From NCBI RefSeq assembly GCF_000420725.1, contig NZ_ATVM01000009.1:45419-109418 (forward strand): 64,000 nt of DNA, written 5' to 3'. The position numbers were made by a program, and so were the translations under genes. This DNA comes from Marinococcus halotolerans DSM 16375. GTDB lineage: Bacteria > Bacillota > Bacilli > Bacillales > Marinococcaceae. Shown here in pieces: positions 51,027 through 59,592 of the stretch (position 1 is the stretch's first letter; each line of letters starts with the position of its first letter). The notes under the pieces were generated by a model, which worked only from the letters and a program-made list of their open reading frames with translations, was not told where the DNA came from and searched no databases.

Positions 51027-52571
51027 CTACTCCCATTCGATGGTCGAAGGCGGCTTGGATGTAACGTCATACACTACACGGTTAACGTGCTGCACTTCAT
51101 TAACGATTCTCGTGGAAATTTTTTCGAGAACGTCATACGGGATACGGGCCCAGTCCGAAGTCATACCGTCAATCGAAGTAACCGCACGGATTCCGACCGT
51201 ATAGTCGTATGTCCGGCTGTCTCCCATTACGCCCACGCTTCTCATATCCGGAAGCGCCGTAAAGTACTGCCAGATTTCACGGTCAAGACCGGCATTTTTG
51301 ATTTCTTCGCGTAAAATGTAATCCGATTCCCGGACAATTTCGAGCTTCTGCTCCGTGATCTCCCCGAGCACGCGAATACCAAGTCCCGGTCCCGGGAACG
51401 GCTGACGCCATACGATTTCATCCGGCACCCCCAGCTCCGTTCCGAGCTTGCGGACTTCATCCTTAAATAACGTATTTAAAGGCTCAATCAGATCGAATTT
51501 CATATCCTCGGGCAGGCCGCCGACATTGTGGTGGGACTTGATCGTCTGTGCTGTATCCGTGCCACTTTCAATGACGTCTGTATACAGCGTGCCCTGAACA
51601 AGAAAATCCACGTTTTCAAGCTTTCCTGCCTCTTCTTCAAACACGTATATAAATTCATTTCCGATAATTTTCCGCTTTTCCTCCGGATCGCTCACTCCGT
51701 CGAGCTGATCGAGGAAACGCGTGGCTGCGTCTATTTTCACGATATTCATCTGAAATCCACGTCCGAGCGACTCCATGACGCCTGTTGCTTCCTCTTTACG
51801 CAGCAGACCGTGATCAATAAACATGCATGTAAGCTGATCTCCGATCGCTTTGTGAACGAGCGCTGCAGCTACTGAGCTGTCCACACCACCGCTCAATGCA
51901 CACAGTACATTACGGCTGCCCACCTGTTCACGGATAATTTCCACCTGCTCGTCAATAAAGTTGGCCATTGTCCATTCATTGGAGCATCCGCAGACCCGGT
52001 AAGCAAAGTTTTTCAGCATGTCATCGCCAAATTGGGTGTGGCGCACCTCCGGATGGAACTGGACGCCGTACATTTTCTTCTCTGGGGCACTCATTGAAGC
52101 TACCGGGCATGAGGGATTGGTCGCGTCCACCGTAAAACCTTCCGGCGGCTCGACAATTAAGTCGCCATGACTCATCCACACGCTCTGTGTTTTCGGCAGC
52201 CCTTCAAATAATACCGGATTCGCCTGCACATGTATATCAGCCTTACCATACTCCCGGTGCTGGGCTTTTTCCACCTTTCCGCCGTAATGCAGCGTCATCA
52301 GCTGCATCCCGTAGCAGATACCCAGAATAGGAATATCCAGATCAAAAATAGCTGGATCGCAGGTAAGCGCTCCTTCAACATACGCACTGTTCGGCCCGCC
52401 GGAAAAGATAATCCCCGCCGGGTTCAGTTCTTTAATTTTTTCTGCACTGATCGTGTTCGGATGGAGTTCACTAAAAACGCCGAGATCTCTGATCCTGCGT
52501 GTAATCAATTGATTATACTGGCCGCCAAAATCCAGAACAATAATCGTTTCACTGATATTTTTTACGCTCAT
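51027..52571 (-). CDS. guaA: GMP synthase (glutamine-hydrolysing) GuaA
   Basis: Converts XMP to GMP with glutamine and ATP. 514 residues. The class I amidotransferase domain has C86 ([11 protein letters not shown]) and VQFHPEV. The ATP pyrophosphatase domain has the P loop [12 protein letters not shown], then [13 protein letters not shown]. The C-terminal dimerisation domain ends [16 protein letters not shown], as in the family. It sits behind a guanine-class riboswitch with a terminator, so expression should fall when guanine is abundant. Confidence 0.98.
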   Translation of the reverse strand: MSVKNISETIIVLDFGGQYNQLITRRIRDLGVFSELHPNTISAEKIKELNPAGIIFSGGPNSAYVEGALTCDPAIFDLDIPILGICYGMQLMTLHYGGKVEKAQHREYGKADIHVQANPVLFEGLPKTQSVWMSHGDLIVEPPEGFTVDATNPSCPVASMSAPEKKMYGVQFHPEVRHTQFGDDMLKNFAYRVCGCSNEWTMANFIDEQVEIIREQVGSRNVLCALSGGVDSSVAAALVHKAIGDQLTCMFIDHGLLRKEEATGVMESLGRGFQMNIVKIDAATRFLDQLDGVSDPEEKRKIIGNEFIYVFEEEAGKLENVDFLVQGTLYTDVIESGTDTAQTIKSHHNVGGLPEDMKFDLIEPLNTLFKDEVRKLGTELGVPDEIVWRQPFPGPGLGIRVLGEITEQKLEIVRESDYILREEIKNAGLDREIWQYFTALPDMRSVGVMGDSRTYDYTVGIRAVTSIDGMTSDWARIPYDVLEKISTRIVNEVQHVNRVVYDVTSKPPSTIEWE

Positions 52572-52711
52572 CGCTTCTACCCCTAACTGTTTTCAAATAT
52601 GTACGTTCAAGGTTCACTTTAAAGGAATGCCTGCTTCCGGGCAACAGCCTGCATGGATTGCCAGTTCATCCGCACGTAAAATACTCTCCCAGAAGCCGGC
52701 TCTCTGCAGAA

Positions 52712-52748
52712 CAAAAAAGCTGCTTTCGCATCATATACGAAAGCAGCT
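52712..52748 (-). terminator. Riboswitch-controlled terminator before guaA
   Basis: On the minus strand AGCTGCTTTCG pairs with CGAAAGCAGCT (11 bp; 52738-52748 with 52718-52728), then TTTTTTGTTC. It lies about 50 nt after the aptamer and 140 nt before guaA. No other element is seen in 52572-52711. Confidence 0.88.
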
Positions 52749-52798
52749 CTGACCGAGGACATACGGCGGAACTCCTGCCACCGTCTGCCCTTCACTGC

Positions 52799-52866
52799 CC
52801 TCGTAGTCCAGCCATTTTCCGGCGGCCGGGTAGAAACATTCGGGCCTGATCCCAAACTATACGAGG
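52799..52866 (-). promoter_or_regulatory. Purine (guanine-class) riboswitch of guaA
   Basis: The minus strand gives P1 CCTCGTA with TACGAGG, P2 TTTGGG/CCCGAA, the canonical core GTTTCTACC, P3 CCGGCC/GGCTGG and J3/1 GGACTACG. GACTA carries C74, so guanine or hypoxanthine is the expected ligand. Confidence 0.95.
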
Positions 52867-52890
52867 TATTCACCTGTAAACATAAAATAA

Positions 52891-52919
52891 ATTCTAACAG
52901 TCGGCTCAGTGCCGGTCAA
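52891..52919 (-). promoter_or_regulatory. guaA promoter
   Basis: Minus-strand TTGACC (52914-52919), 17-nt spacer, TAGAAT (52891-52896). The -35 overlaps the last codon of the transglutaminase gene. Confidence 0.8.
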
Positions 52920-55063
52920 GAACGGACTTTCTTTACCAGTCGTTTCCATGCCGTGACTGTTTCCGACCCGGCTTCGTTCCCGGTTTTACGCCCGTAATAA
53001 AGACGTTCGTATTTCTTTGTCAGCTGCTCCATCTCCCCGGTGCCGTAGAGGTCATTCACCCGCACAGCAAATTCCCGCAGCGTTTCTCCTGCATTTCGTT
53101 TCACACGTGCTGTCTGCAGCAGCCGCAGCAATGCCTGGTAAGCACTTTGAAATTCTTCATCGGAATGCATATGCCGGTATTTGAAAAGAAGATAGCTGGC
53201 CAACAGCTTTTTCCGGAAAAGCCATCCAGCTCCAAGGAGGATAACAGTCACTGCAAAAAAGGGCCACAGCGGAAGGCTCCAGTCAATGCCAGCGCCGCCG
53301 GAGGTATCCTCCTGCTCTTCTTCCCCCTCTTCCTCTGTTTCAGGAGCCGCTTCTTCAGGGGCGGATTCCTCTTCCTCCGTTTCCTCTTCTTCAATTTCGG
53401 GTGCTTCTTCCGAGGCTTCATTATTTTCATAAGTGTAATTAAACTCTGAAGAAAAACCTTTCGTCGGTTCAAACGGCACCCAGCCTACTTCAGGAAAATA
53501 CACTTCCACCCAGGAATGCGCATTTTCATTTGTAACCTCTACCTGATTTTCATCGCCCGGTGCCTGGTCACCTTCTGTGAAGCCTTTGACCCAGCGCGTC
53601 GGTATATCCAGTGTCCGGAGCAGCACCGCCATCGAAGTCGAATAATTATCACAGTACCCGGTCCGTGATTCAAACAAAAACTGGCTAACATAATCTCCGC
53701 CTTCCGATGGAGCTGGAATGTCTGTGGTTTGATAGGAGAAATTCGGGCCGCGCAAATACCTTTCCACGGCTCTGGCTTTTGCATAGCGGTTGTCGTCATC
53801 TGCTGTAAGATCTTCGGCAAGCTCCTGAATTTCTCCCGGAAGATCGTCCGGCAGCTGTGTAAAGTATTCCGTGACTTCCTCCGGGTCTTCTGAATCATCT
53901 GTAACTGCACTCATCTGCTCTACGGGGAAGTCTGCGGTTTCATACGCTACCGTATAATTAGTTAACGACGCCGGCTCCCCGCCAGTCTCAAACTCTACCT
54001 GGGTGGTCCAGGCGTCCACCGAGGTTTCTATGTCTTCTTCAATAGAAAGAAACGACCCCGGATAAAAGGCAAAACCAAACTCCTGGGCTTCTGCCATTTC
54101 AATATTTACTTCCTGTTCTTCTGTCTCGATGCTTTCACTGTACAGGCCAGCCTCAGAAGCCGTTTCATCAGGGGCATCTATTTCCCATCCAAGACCGGTG
54201 TATACATTTTTAGCTTCGCCTCTCCAGTAGCCGTCAATATCTCCGGAGGCAGTAAATACCGGCATATCACTCATCTGAAATCCGCCGCCCAGGCGTTCAT
54301 CGGTATTGTCATAGCCAATCTTCTGCACGCCCTGACTGCTCCCGGTGCTGCTCTCTCCCCACGTTAAGAACGGAACGGGATCAGGCCAGCGCGGTTCGCT
54401 TTTGGGGGCAAGCACTCCAACGCCACCGGCAGTAATTAAAAAACCAGCCATAATCAGCGCCCACCGGAGAAAAATCTTCCTTTGTGCCCCTCTGTCTTCC
54501 GCCCGCGATACAATACGGTCCCACTGAAGCAGCCCTAAAAGCAAAAATCCTATAACGAACGTACGGATTATCGCAAACATTCCATTGTATTCGAAAAAAG
54601 TATCCATTACGCCAATATAAATAATCGTAAACGTCAGGAAAAATAAAATCCGGCGGGACTGTACCACCCAGAAATAAATCAGATAGCTCATAATAGCAAG
54701 CAGAAGCATAAATAAAATACTGCGGAACATATCTGTCAGAGCGTACCACTGGCCGCTGATAATATAACCGACATTTGTCTGCACTTCCGCAGCCAACGAA
54801 ATCAGCCAGCTTAGCTGCAGCAGGGACTCCTCATAAAAAACAGTGTTTATGCCCGTCAGTATAATCAGCATTACGCTGCCAAGAATCGCCCACCAGGACA
54901 GCTGCAGATAAATTACGATAAAAAAGGCGGCAGAAACAACCATAAATACGGTCACTGATCCTGTCCCGGTAGCTTCCGGCAAAGGCAGCAGCCATTCTGC
55001 CAGCAGAAAATAACCAAGAATATAAACAATCAATTTTTTCCAGGTATGCTCCGGTTTAATCAA
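52916..55063 (-). CDS. Membrane transglutaminase-like protein (TgpA type, DUF3488/DUF4129)
   Basis: A 715-residue homologue of B. subtilis YebA. The N-terminal part has about six membrane helices (first 210 residues), followed by a large outside domain with a transglutaminase core: Cys in SRTGYCDNYSTSMAVLLRTL, His in VTNENAHSWVEVYFPEVGW, then FEPTKGF. A very acidic linker rich in Glu (EEEETEEEE type) leads to another membrane helix and a C-terminal DUF4129 segment. It is thought to act as a cysteine protease or transpeptidase outside the membrane; substrate unknown. Last of the MoxR-DUF58-transglutaminase operon. Confidence 0.9.
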   Translation of the reverse strand: MIKPEHTWKKLIVYILGYFLLAEWLLPLPEATGTGSVTVFMVVSAAFFIVIYLQLSWWAILGSVMLIILTGINTVFYEESLLQLSWLISLAAEVQTNVGYIISGQWYALTDMFRSILFMLLLAIMSYLIYFWVVQSRRILFFLTFTIIYIGVMDTFFEYNGMFAIIRTFVIGFLLLGLLQWDRIVSRAEDRGAQRKIFLRWALIMAGFLITAGGVGVLAPKSEPRWPDPVPFLTWGESSTGSSQGVQKIGYDNTDERLGGGFQMSDMPVFTASGDIDGYWRGEAKNVYTGLGWEIDAPDETASEAGLYSESIETEEQEVNIEMAEAQEFGFAFYPGSFLSIEEDIETSVDAWTTQVEFETGGEPASLTNYTVAYETADFPVEQMSAVTDDSEDPEEVTEYFTQLPDDLPGEIQELAEDLTADDDNRYAKARAVERYLRGPNFSYQTTDIPAPSEGGDYVSQFLFESRTGYCDNYSTSMAVLLRTLDIPTRWVKGFTEGDQAPGDENQVEVTNENAHSWVEVYFPEVGWVPFEPTKGFSSEFNYTYENNEASEEAPEIEEEETEEEESAPEEAAPETEEEGEEEQEDTSGGAGIDWSLPLWPFFAVTVILLGAGWLFRKKLLASYLLFKYRHMHSDEEFQSAYQALLRLLQTARVKRNAGETLREFAVRVNDLYGTGEMEQLTKKYERLYYGRKTGNEAGSETVTAWKRLVKKVRS

Positions 55064-55078
55064 ATAATTATGCCTCCT

Positions 55079-56263
55079 CTACAAAACTTCAAAGCCGGCA
55101 TCACCCGGCTGCACATAGTATATATGAATATTGGCGTGCCGCAGTGCTTCTACACCATCGCGGCGGGACAACCCGCTCTCATCAGGAAGCAGAGCTACAA
55201 TAACAGACCGTTTCTGTCCGGCCCACTGCTTTAATTCTTTAATTCTAATATCTGAAAGCGCCGGGGTAATATAAATCAGTGCTTCGAACCCAGGGGACTG
55301 ACGTAAAAACGGCGAAGCTGCTGTTTCTTTATTTAATTCCACATACGCCAGGCTCTGATAAATACGCTGAAAATGCTCTTTCGAGGTACCGGGCTTCTGC
55401 AGGAGCTGCTCGGAAGCAGTAACTCCGTAACCCACAGGCATTTTCATCTGGTAGGCGTACTCCATTAAAGAAGCAGCAAATTCCACCGCCGTTTCAAATG
55501 GTTCAGACGTTACATCAGCTGCGTTTTCAAGCAGCAGAAAATAGCCCTCTCCTTTTTCGGCTTCAAATTCTTTGGTGACAAGCTTTCCTGCCCGGGCCGT
55601 TACCTTCCAGTCAATATTTGCCATCCGGTCCCCCGGTATATAATCCCTGACCCCTGCGACGTTAACGGATTCATTTTGTATCCGCTGGGACAGCGAGACT
55701 GCTTCCGAGGAGTTGTCTGCCGTGGTATTCCAGTTCGCTAATTTTCTCATTCTTGGAAGCACTACTACCGTGGAAGAAACCAACAAATCGTAATCTTTCT
55801 CCACAAAGCCAAACAGATCGCCGGCACGGACGCGGAGATAGTCGATGGTATGCTTTCCCCTTCTTCTGCCCCTAAGGCTGTAGGAGTAGGACGCCTCCCT
55901 CTGAAAAAAAGGGAAAATCAACGCTTCAGCCGACGTTTCCCAATCCCGGAGCCCGTAAGGCTGGTGATCCCGGATCTTCACATACATAAGCGGAAGCGGA
56001 ATTCTTTTTTTTAATGTGACTACAGCTTCAGCGTGACCGTTAAAGGAAAGCATATCAGCACTTAGTCTGCGTTCAGCCTTTAAGGAACGGAGCGGATAAA
56101 TTAATAATAATAATTGCAGTACTGCAAGGGTTGTTACACTGTAAAATAAAAACCAGCTGACAAATCCTCCTTGAAACATAGCGTAAATAAATAATACAGC
56201 TAATGCAGCCAGAACAGCTGCCAGCTGCATTACTTTTCTTCCAATCTTTAAAAACCGATTCAT
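55079..56263 (-). CDS. DUF58 domain-containing membrane protein
   Basis: A 394-residue homologue of B. subtilis YeaD. Two N-terminal membrane helices (about 12-30 and 34-54) are followed by a beta-rich part and the DUF58 motif RDYIPGDRMANIDWKVTARAG with KLVTKEFEAEK. The C-terminal half is vWA-like. Partner of MoxR ATPases; the pair is thought to assemble or mature protein complexes. The start overlaps the MoxR stop by 4 bp. 15 bp separate it from the transglutaminase gene. Confidence 0.92.
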   Translation of the reverse strand: MNRFLKIGRKVMQLAAVLAALAVLFIYAMFQGGFVSWFLFYSVTTLAVLQLLLLIYPLRSLKAERRLSADMLSFNGHAEAVVTLKKRIPLPLMYVKIRDHQPYGLRDWETSAEALIFPFFQREASYSYSLRGRRRGKHTIDYLRVRAGDLFGFVEKDYDLLVSSTVVVLPRMRKLANWNTTADNSSEAVSLSQRIQNESVNVAGVRDYIPGDRMANIDWKVTARAGKLVTKEFEAEKGEGYFLLLENAADVTSEPFETAVEFAASLMEYAYQMKMPVGYGVTASEQLLQKPGTSKEHFQRIYQSLAYVELNKETAASPFLRQSPGFEALIYITPALSDIRIKELKQWAGQKRSVIVALLPDESGLSRRDGVEALRHANIHIYYVQPGDAGFEVL

Positions 56264-57222
56264 GGGCGTACCGCCGAATCACTGTCCGATGCCGGTACAC
56301 GGACACTTGATAAAATGTCCCGCACCACGGTCTCTCCGTCTTTGTCCGCCATCTGCTGGTCTGTCTGCAGAACAAGGCGGTGCCCCATGACAAACGGCGC
56401 AAGATACTTTACGTCATCCGGGGTCACGTAGTCTCTTCCTCTCACAAAAGCATATGCCTGCGAGGCCTTCATCAGCGCAATTGACCCCCTTGGACTGACC
56501 CCAAGATAAATATCGCGGTGATTTCGGCTTTCCCGCACAATAGAAACGATATACTGTTTCACTGAATGGTCCACATGCACGTCTTTCACGAGATCCTGGG
56601 CTTTCAGGACGTCTTCAAGACTCATGACGGATGAAAGCTCGTTAATCGGATGTGTGAATTCCACGCGCTCGAGCACCTCTATTTCCTGTTCTTCTGTCGG
56701 ATAGCCAAGCCGGAGCTTAAACAGGAAACGGTCGAGCTGTGCTTCCGGTAGAGGGTACGTCCCCCCGTACTCTACCGGATTCTGTGTGGCCATCACAAAA
56801 AATAAACGTTCGAGGTTTCTCGTTTCGCCGTCCACCGTCACACTTTTTTCCTCCAGCGCTTCGAGAAGGGCTGACTGCGTTTTCGGGGAAGTACGGTTAA
56901 TCTCGTCAGCAAGCAGAACGTTTCCCATTAATGGGCCGGGCCGGAATTCAAACTCCATCGTCCGTTGATTATATATAGACACACCTGTAACGTCTGATGG
57001 GAGAAGATCCGGGGTGAATTGTATTCGTTTAAAACTCGCGCCAATGGATTTGGCAATTGCCCGCACCATCATCGTCTTGCCCACTCCGGGCACATCTTCA
57101 AGCAGGATATGCCCGCGGGCCAAAAGCGCTGTCAGGCTTAATTCGATTTCAGCTTTTTTTCCGACCACGACCTGCTGCACGTTTTCGATGACACGCTGCA
57201 ACGCTTCACGTTCGTTCACCAA
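56260..57222 (-). CDS. MoxR family AAA+ ATPase
   Basis: A 320-residue homologue of B. subtilis YeaC. Walker A is LLEDVPGVGKTMM (about residues 36-48), Walker B LLADEINRTSPKTQSALLEAL, sensor 1 MATQNPVEYGGTYPLPEAQLDRF, and sensor 2 region GVSPRGSIALMKASQAYAFVRG. MoxR proteins work as chaperone-like ATPases with DUF58/vWA partners, which follow directly here. Confidence 0.94.
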   Translation of the reverse strand: MVNEREALQRVIENVQQVVVGKKAEIELSLTALLARGHILLEDVPGVGKTMMVRAIAKSIGASFKRIQFTPDLLPSDVTGVSIYNQRTMEFEFRPGPLMGNVLLADEINRTSPKTQSALLEALEEKSVTVDGETRNLERLFFVMATQNPVEYGGTYPLPEAQLDRFLFKLRLGYPTEEQEIEVLERVEFTHPINELSSVMSLEDVLKAQDLVKDVHVDHSVKQYIVSIVRESRNHRDIYLGVSPRGSIALMKASQAYAFVRGRDYVTPDDVKYLAPFVMGHRLVLQTDQQMADKDGETVVRDILSSVRVPASDSDSAVRP

Positions 57223-57308
57223 TATCTTTCTCCCCCTACTGTATATGCTCTCGCTCTGTAAATCATATTAATCTTATCACAGTTACCCACCCCTAGAAAG
57301 AAAACCGA

Positions 57309-57758
57309 CTATTCCTGCTCCCGTTTTTCCGGCAGTATTTTCCTTCTCTCCACCGGCGATTTCAGCACAATCGACGTATTAATATTTCCATAGGAGATCA
57401 GGGTATCAACAAGCTCTCTCAGGCTGTCCATTCCTTCCACCGCTGCTTTAATAAAATAGCTCACTTCCCCGGTCACCCTGTGGCATTCCAGTACCCGCGT
57501 GTCCTCTGCAATCATCTTTTCAAAACGGGGAATGGTGTCCTTTAATTCGCTCACCTGGATCATCAGAAGCGTATCCCGACCCACAGCTTCCGGAGAAACA
57601 ACAGCACTGAAGTGATCAATAATCCCTTTCTCCTGCAGCCTCATCATTCGCTCAGAAACGCTTGGACGGCTTAAATTTAATTTTTTGGATAAATCACTTA
57701 CCGATATCCTTCCGTCCTCCTGAAGTATTTCGAGCATTTCGATATCAATATGATCCAT
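57309..57758 (-). CDS. Lrp/AsnC family transcriptional regulator
   Basis: A 149-residue regulator. The N-terminal winged helix-turn-helix reads MDHIDIEMLEILQEDGRISV, then DLSKKLNLSRPSVSERMMRL; the C-terminal RAM ligand domain contains VLECHRVTGEVSYFIKAAVE. Such proteins bind amino acids and form octamers. It is divergent from the YitT-family gene across about 150 bp, which makes that gene a possible target. ATG follows AAAGGTGAAGTGCATTTAA. Confidence 0.92.
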   Translation of the reverse strand: MDHIDIEMLEILQEDGRISVSDLSKKLNLSRPSVSERMMRLQEKGIIDHFSAVVSPEAVGRDTLLMIQVSELKDTIPRFEKMIAEDTRVLECHRVTGEVSYFIKAAVEGMDSLRELVDTLISYGNINTSIVLKSPVERRKILPEKREQE

Positions 57759-57849
57759 TTAAATGCACTTCACCTTTCTTTTTGAATGCTAATAATCAAA
57801 TATGTATTCATTTTTAACGATTTTCAAGATATTATCCTTCATATAATTA

Positions 57850-57878
57850 TTCAGCCATGGATTATTTTTTCTTATAAT
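57850..57878 (+). promoter_or_regulatory. Candidate promoter of the YitT gene
   Basis: TATAAT at 57873-57878 with TTCAGC 17 nt upstream (57850-57855). The -10 is strong; the -35 is weak. Confidence 0.45.
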
Positions 57879-57911
57879 AGAAGTAACCTATTGTTGAAGG
57901 AGAGACGACCG

Positions 57912-58547
57912 TTGATAAACATAACCAATATACTACAAGTCCTGGCCGGATGTTTGTTAGCTGCCTTTGGCATTACTCTGCTCCAGCACGCTGGTTTAGT
58001 CACCGGAGGCACCGCAGGCCTTGCGCTCGGCTTAACCTACGTCCTGCCGCTGTCTTTTTCAGCAGTGTTTTTTATAATCAACCTGCCTTTTTACGTGTTT
58101 TCTGTTGTGCATATGGGATGGAAATTCACGCTGAATACAATCGCTGCAGTATCCCTGCTTTCTGCCCTGACAAGCCTGGATTACTTTCTTCCTGCTTTCA
58201 GTATTCACCCGGCTGCCGGGGCCATTTTCGGCGGTGTCAGCATCGGAGCTGGCATATCGGTTTTATTTATGAACAACACCTCGCTCGGCGGAGCTAACAT
58301 TCTGGCGTTGTTTCTTCAGCGCCGTCTCCAGTGGAACCCCGGTAAAGTCAATTTATCCTTTGATATACTGGCTGTGGCTGTGGGACTCGCTTCTGTCGGC
58401 TTAATCGCCGGCGCTTACTCCACAATCTCTATTATCGCTACTGCTTTTGTACTCAGTATAGCTAAAGGAAAAATCGCCGCTTCAAGACCCGTTCCTAAAG
58501 CGAAGCCACGCTCTTCGCGCCAGGGAGCACTGATCGAAAAACAATAA
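57912..58547 (+). CDS. YitT family membrane protein
   Basis: A 211-residue protein. The TTG start at 57912 (MINITNILQVLAGCLLAAFG) is chosen because GAAGGAGAG lies 7 nt upstream; the longer frame from 57786 runs through the promoter. Five or six hydrophobic helices are visible, with the family pattern LVTGGTAGLALGLTYVLPLS, SIGAGISVLFMNNTSLGGANI, and LALFLQRRL. The basic C-terminal tail is cytoplasmic. YitT/DUF161 proteins are of unknown transport function. Divergent from the Lrp regulator. Confidence 0.85.
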   Translation: MINITNILQVLAGCLLAAFGITLLQHAGLVTGGTAGLALGLTYVLPLSFSAVFFIINLPFYVFSVVHMGWKFTLNTIAAVSLLSALTSLDYFLPAFSIHPAAGAIFGGVSIGAGISVLFMNNTSLGGANILALFLQRRLQWNPGKVNLSFDILAVAVGLASVGLIAGAYSTISIIATAFVLSIAKGKIAASRPVPKAKPRSSRQGALIEKQ

Positions 58548-58550
58548 ATC

Positions 58551-58581
58551 AAAAGCAGCTTCCCGCAGGAGGCTGCTTTTT
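58551..58581. terminator. Bidirectional terminator between the YitT and fic genes
   Basis: AAAAGCAGCTTCC pairs with GGAGGCTGCTTTT (58551-58563 with 58568-58580); A and T runs flank both sides. Confidence 0.9.
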
Positions 58582-59153
58582 CAGCTTTCAGTCAGTGCCT
58601 CCACCAGTGCTGCGGCTGCTTTCTTTTCATCATCAGCTACAGAGGCTTCAAATAGCTTTTCCTGCTGGAGCGGAGTATACTTCATGTCGAAGCCGTGGTG
58701 CCAGGCAATCTGCCGAATGAATTCCCGCTGCGTTCGGCCATTCCCTTCCCGGAACGGATGAATATGATTAAGGTCATTGTAAATTGGGGCAAATGCTTCG
58801 GCAAAAGCCTTCCTGTCCCTGTACGTCATTTTATTTTTTGCCTGTACAGAGTCCCTTAGATGACGAAGACCTCTATCGATAAACGCTGCAGGCAGAAATG
58901 ACGTATGCCCTTTTGCAAGATCCACCGTCCGAAATTCTCCGGCCCAGGCGTAAACATCAGAAAACAGCCGCCGGTGAATACGCCGTATATGCTCTTCATC
59001 AAAGGAGCCAAGCACCTTTTTTGCTGTCATCATCTGCTGCAGGCGGTACGTTGTAATAATCTGTTCGATTTTCTTTGCTTTGGCTGCTTCCCGAAAATTC
59101 ATTTTGTTTATAAGCACTCCGCTGTCTCCATACGTGTAATAGGATTCGCTCAT
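58581..59153 (-). CDS. Fic family AMP-transferase toxin
   Basis: A 190-residue Fic/DOC protein with an intact active loop, HPFREGNGRTQR at residues 132-143 (catalytic H132). The flap region is near LAKGHTSFLPAAFIDRGLRH. It lacks an N-terminal inhibitory helix; that is supplied by the small gene just upstream, whose stop lies 1 bp before this ATG. This is class I Fic organisation, like FicT/FicA and VbhT/VbhA, in which Fic adenylylates targets such as gyrase and topoisomerase IV. The target here is not known. Confidence 0.93.
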   Translation of the reverse strand: MSESYYTYGDSGVLINKMNFREAAKAKKIEQIITTYRLQQMMTAKKVLGSFDEEHIRRIHRRLFSDVYAWAGEFRTVDLAKGHTSFLPAAFIDRGLRHLRDSVQAKNKMTYRDRKAFAEAFAPIYNDLNHIHPFREGNGRTQREFIRQIAWHHGFDMKYTPLQQEKLFEASVADDEKKAAAALVEALTES

Positions 59154-59154
59154 A

Positions 59155-59361
59155 TTATAAACGTCCTTCCGCTACAGAAGCTGTCACTTCTTTAATCGTC
59201 ATTTGCCCGTCGCGGAGCTTCCGCACGGCTTCGATATCTTTTTCTGAAAACACAAACCCTTCTATTTCTGCAGAAACAATCGCATTCTGAAGCTCCCGTT
59301 CTTCGGGGGTATCCAGGAAATCGTATTTGTCTATTGCGGACGATCCGTGTTTTTCATGCAT
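59155..59361 (-). CDS. Fic antitoxin (VbhA/FicA type)
   Basis: A 68-residue protein starting at 59361 (MHEKHGSSAIDKYDF), with GGGGAGGG 6 nt upstream. The inhibitory helix motif S/T-x-x-x-E-G/N is present as SAEIEG at residues 30-35; in the family the Glu blocks ATP binding in the Fic active site. The C-terminal helix resembles the VbhA tail (IEAVRKLRDGQMTIKEVTAS). Translation is probably coupled to the toxin. Confidence 0.9.
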   Translation of the reverse strand: MHEKHGSSAIDKYDFLDTPEERELQNAIVSAEIEGFVFSEKDIEAVRKLRDGQMTIKEVTASVAEGRL

Positions 59362-59480
59362 TGTTTGCCCTCCCCTGCCTGTAATGAAACAGTTTTTGCT
59401 TTCTTCTCGTTTCCATTTACTCTCTCCTGCCCAGAACAAAAGAAAATCTTTTTTGCACGTTTTTCAGGTGTCGCTTCTGT

Positions 59481-59565
59481 TAGTATCATTTTGGATACTA
59501 TACCACTTTAAAGTGGGTACTTCCATGCGTGAGCCTCCTGCTAGTATGATGAAAGCTGCATACTA
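59481..59565. promoter_or_regulatory. Inverted repeats and -10 in front of the CatE-like gene
   Basis: Three symmetric elements: TAGTATC-N6-GATACTA (59481-59500), the perfect palindrome CCACTTTAAAGTGG (59503-59516), and TAGTATG-N10-CATACTA (59542-59565). The last overlaps a TATAAT -10 (59564-59569). The shared TAGTAT half-site suggests two sites for one dimeric repressor, perhaps of the MarR or HxlR/DUF24 type known for catechol dioxygenase genes. The regulator is not in the window. Confidence 0.55.
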
Positions 59566-59592
59566 TAATAAAAATAAGAGGAGTGTTTACGC

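Noticed and set aside
52619..52873. 84-codon minus-strand frame before guaA
   Set aside because: It spans the riboswitch aptamer and terminator, whose RNA structure explains the sequence.
57786..57911. 42-codon N-terminal extension of the YitT protein
   Set aside because: It runs through the TATAAT promoter; TTG at 57912 has a good ribosome site.
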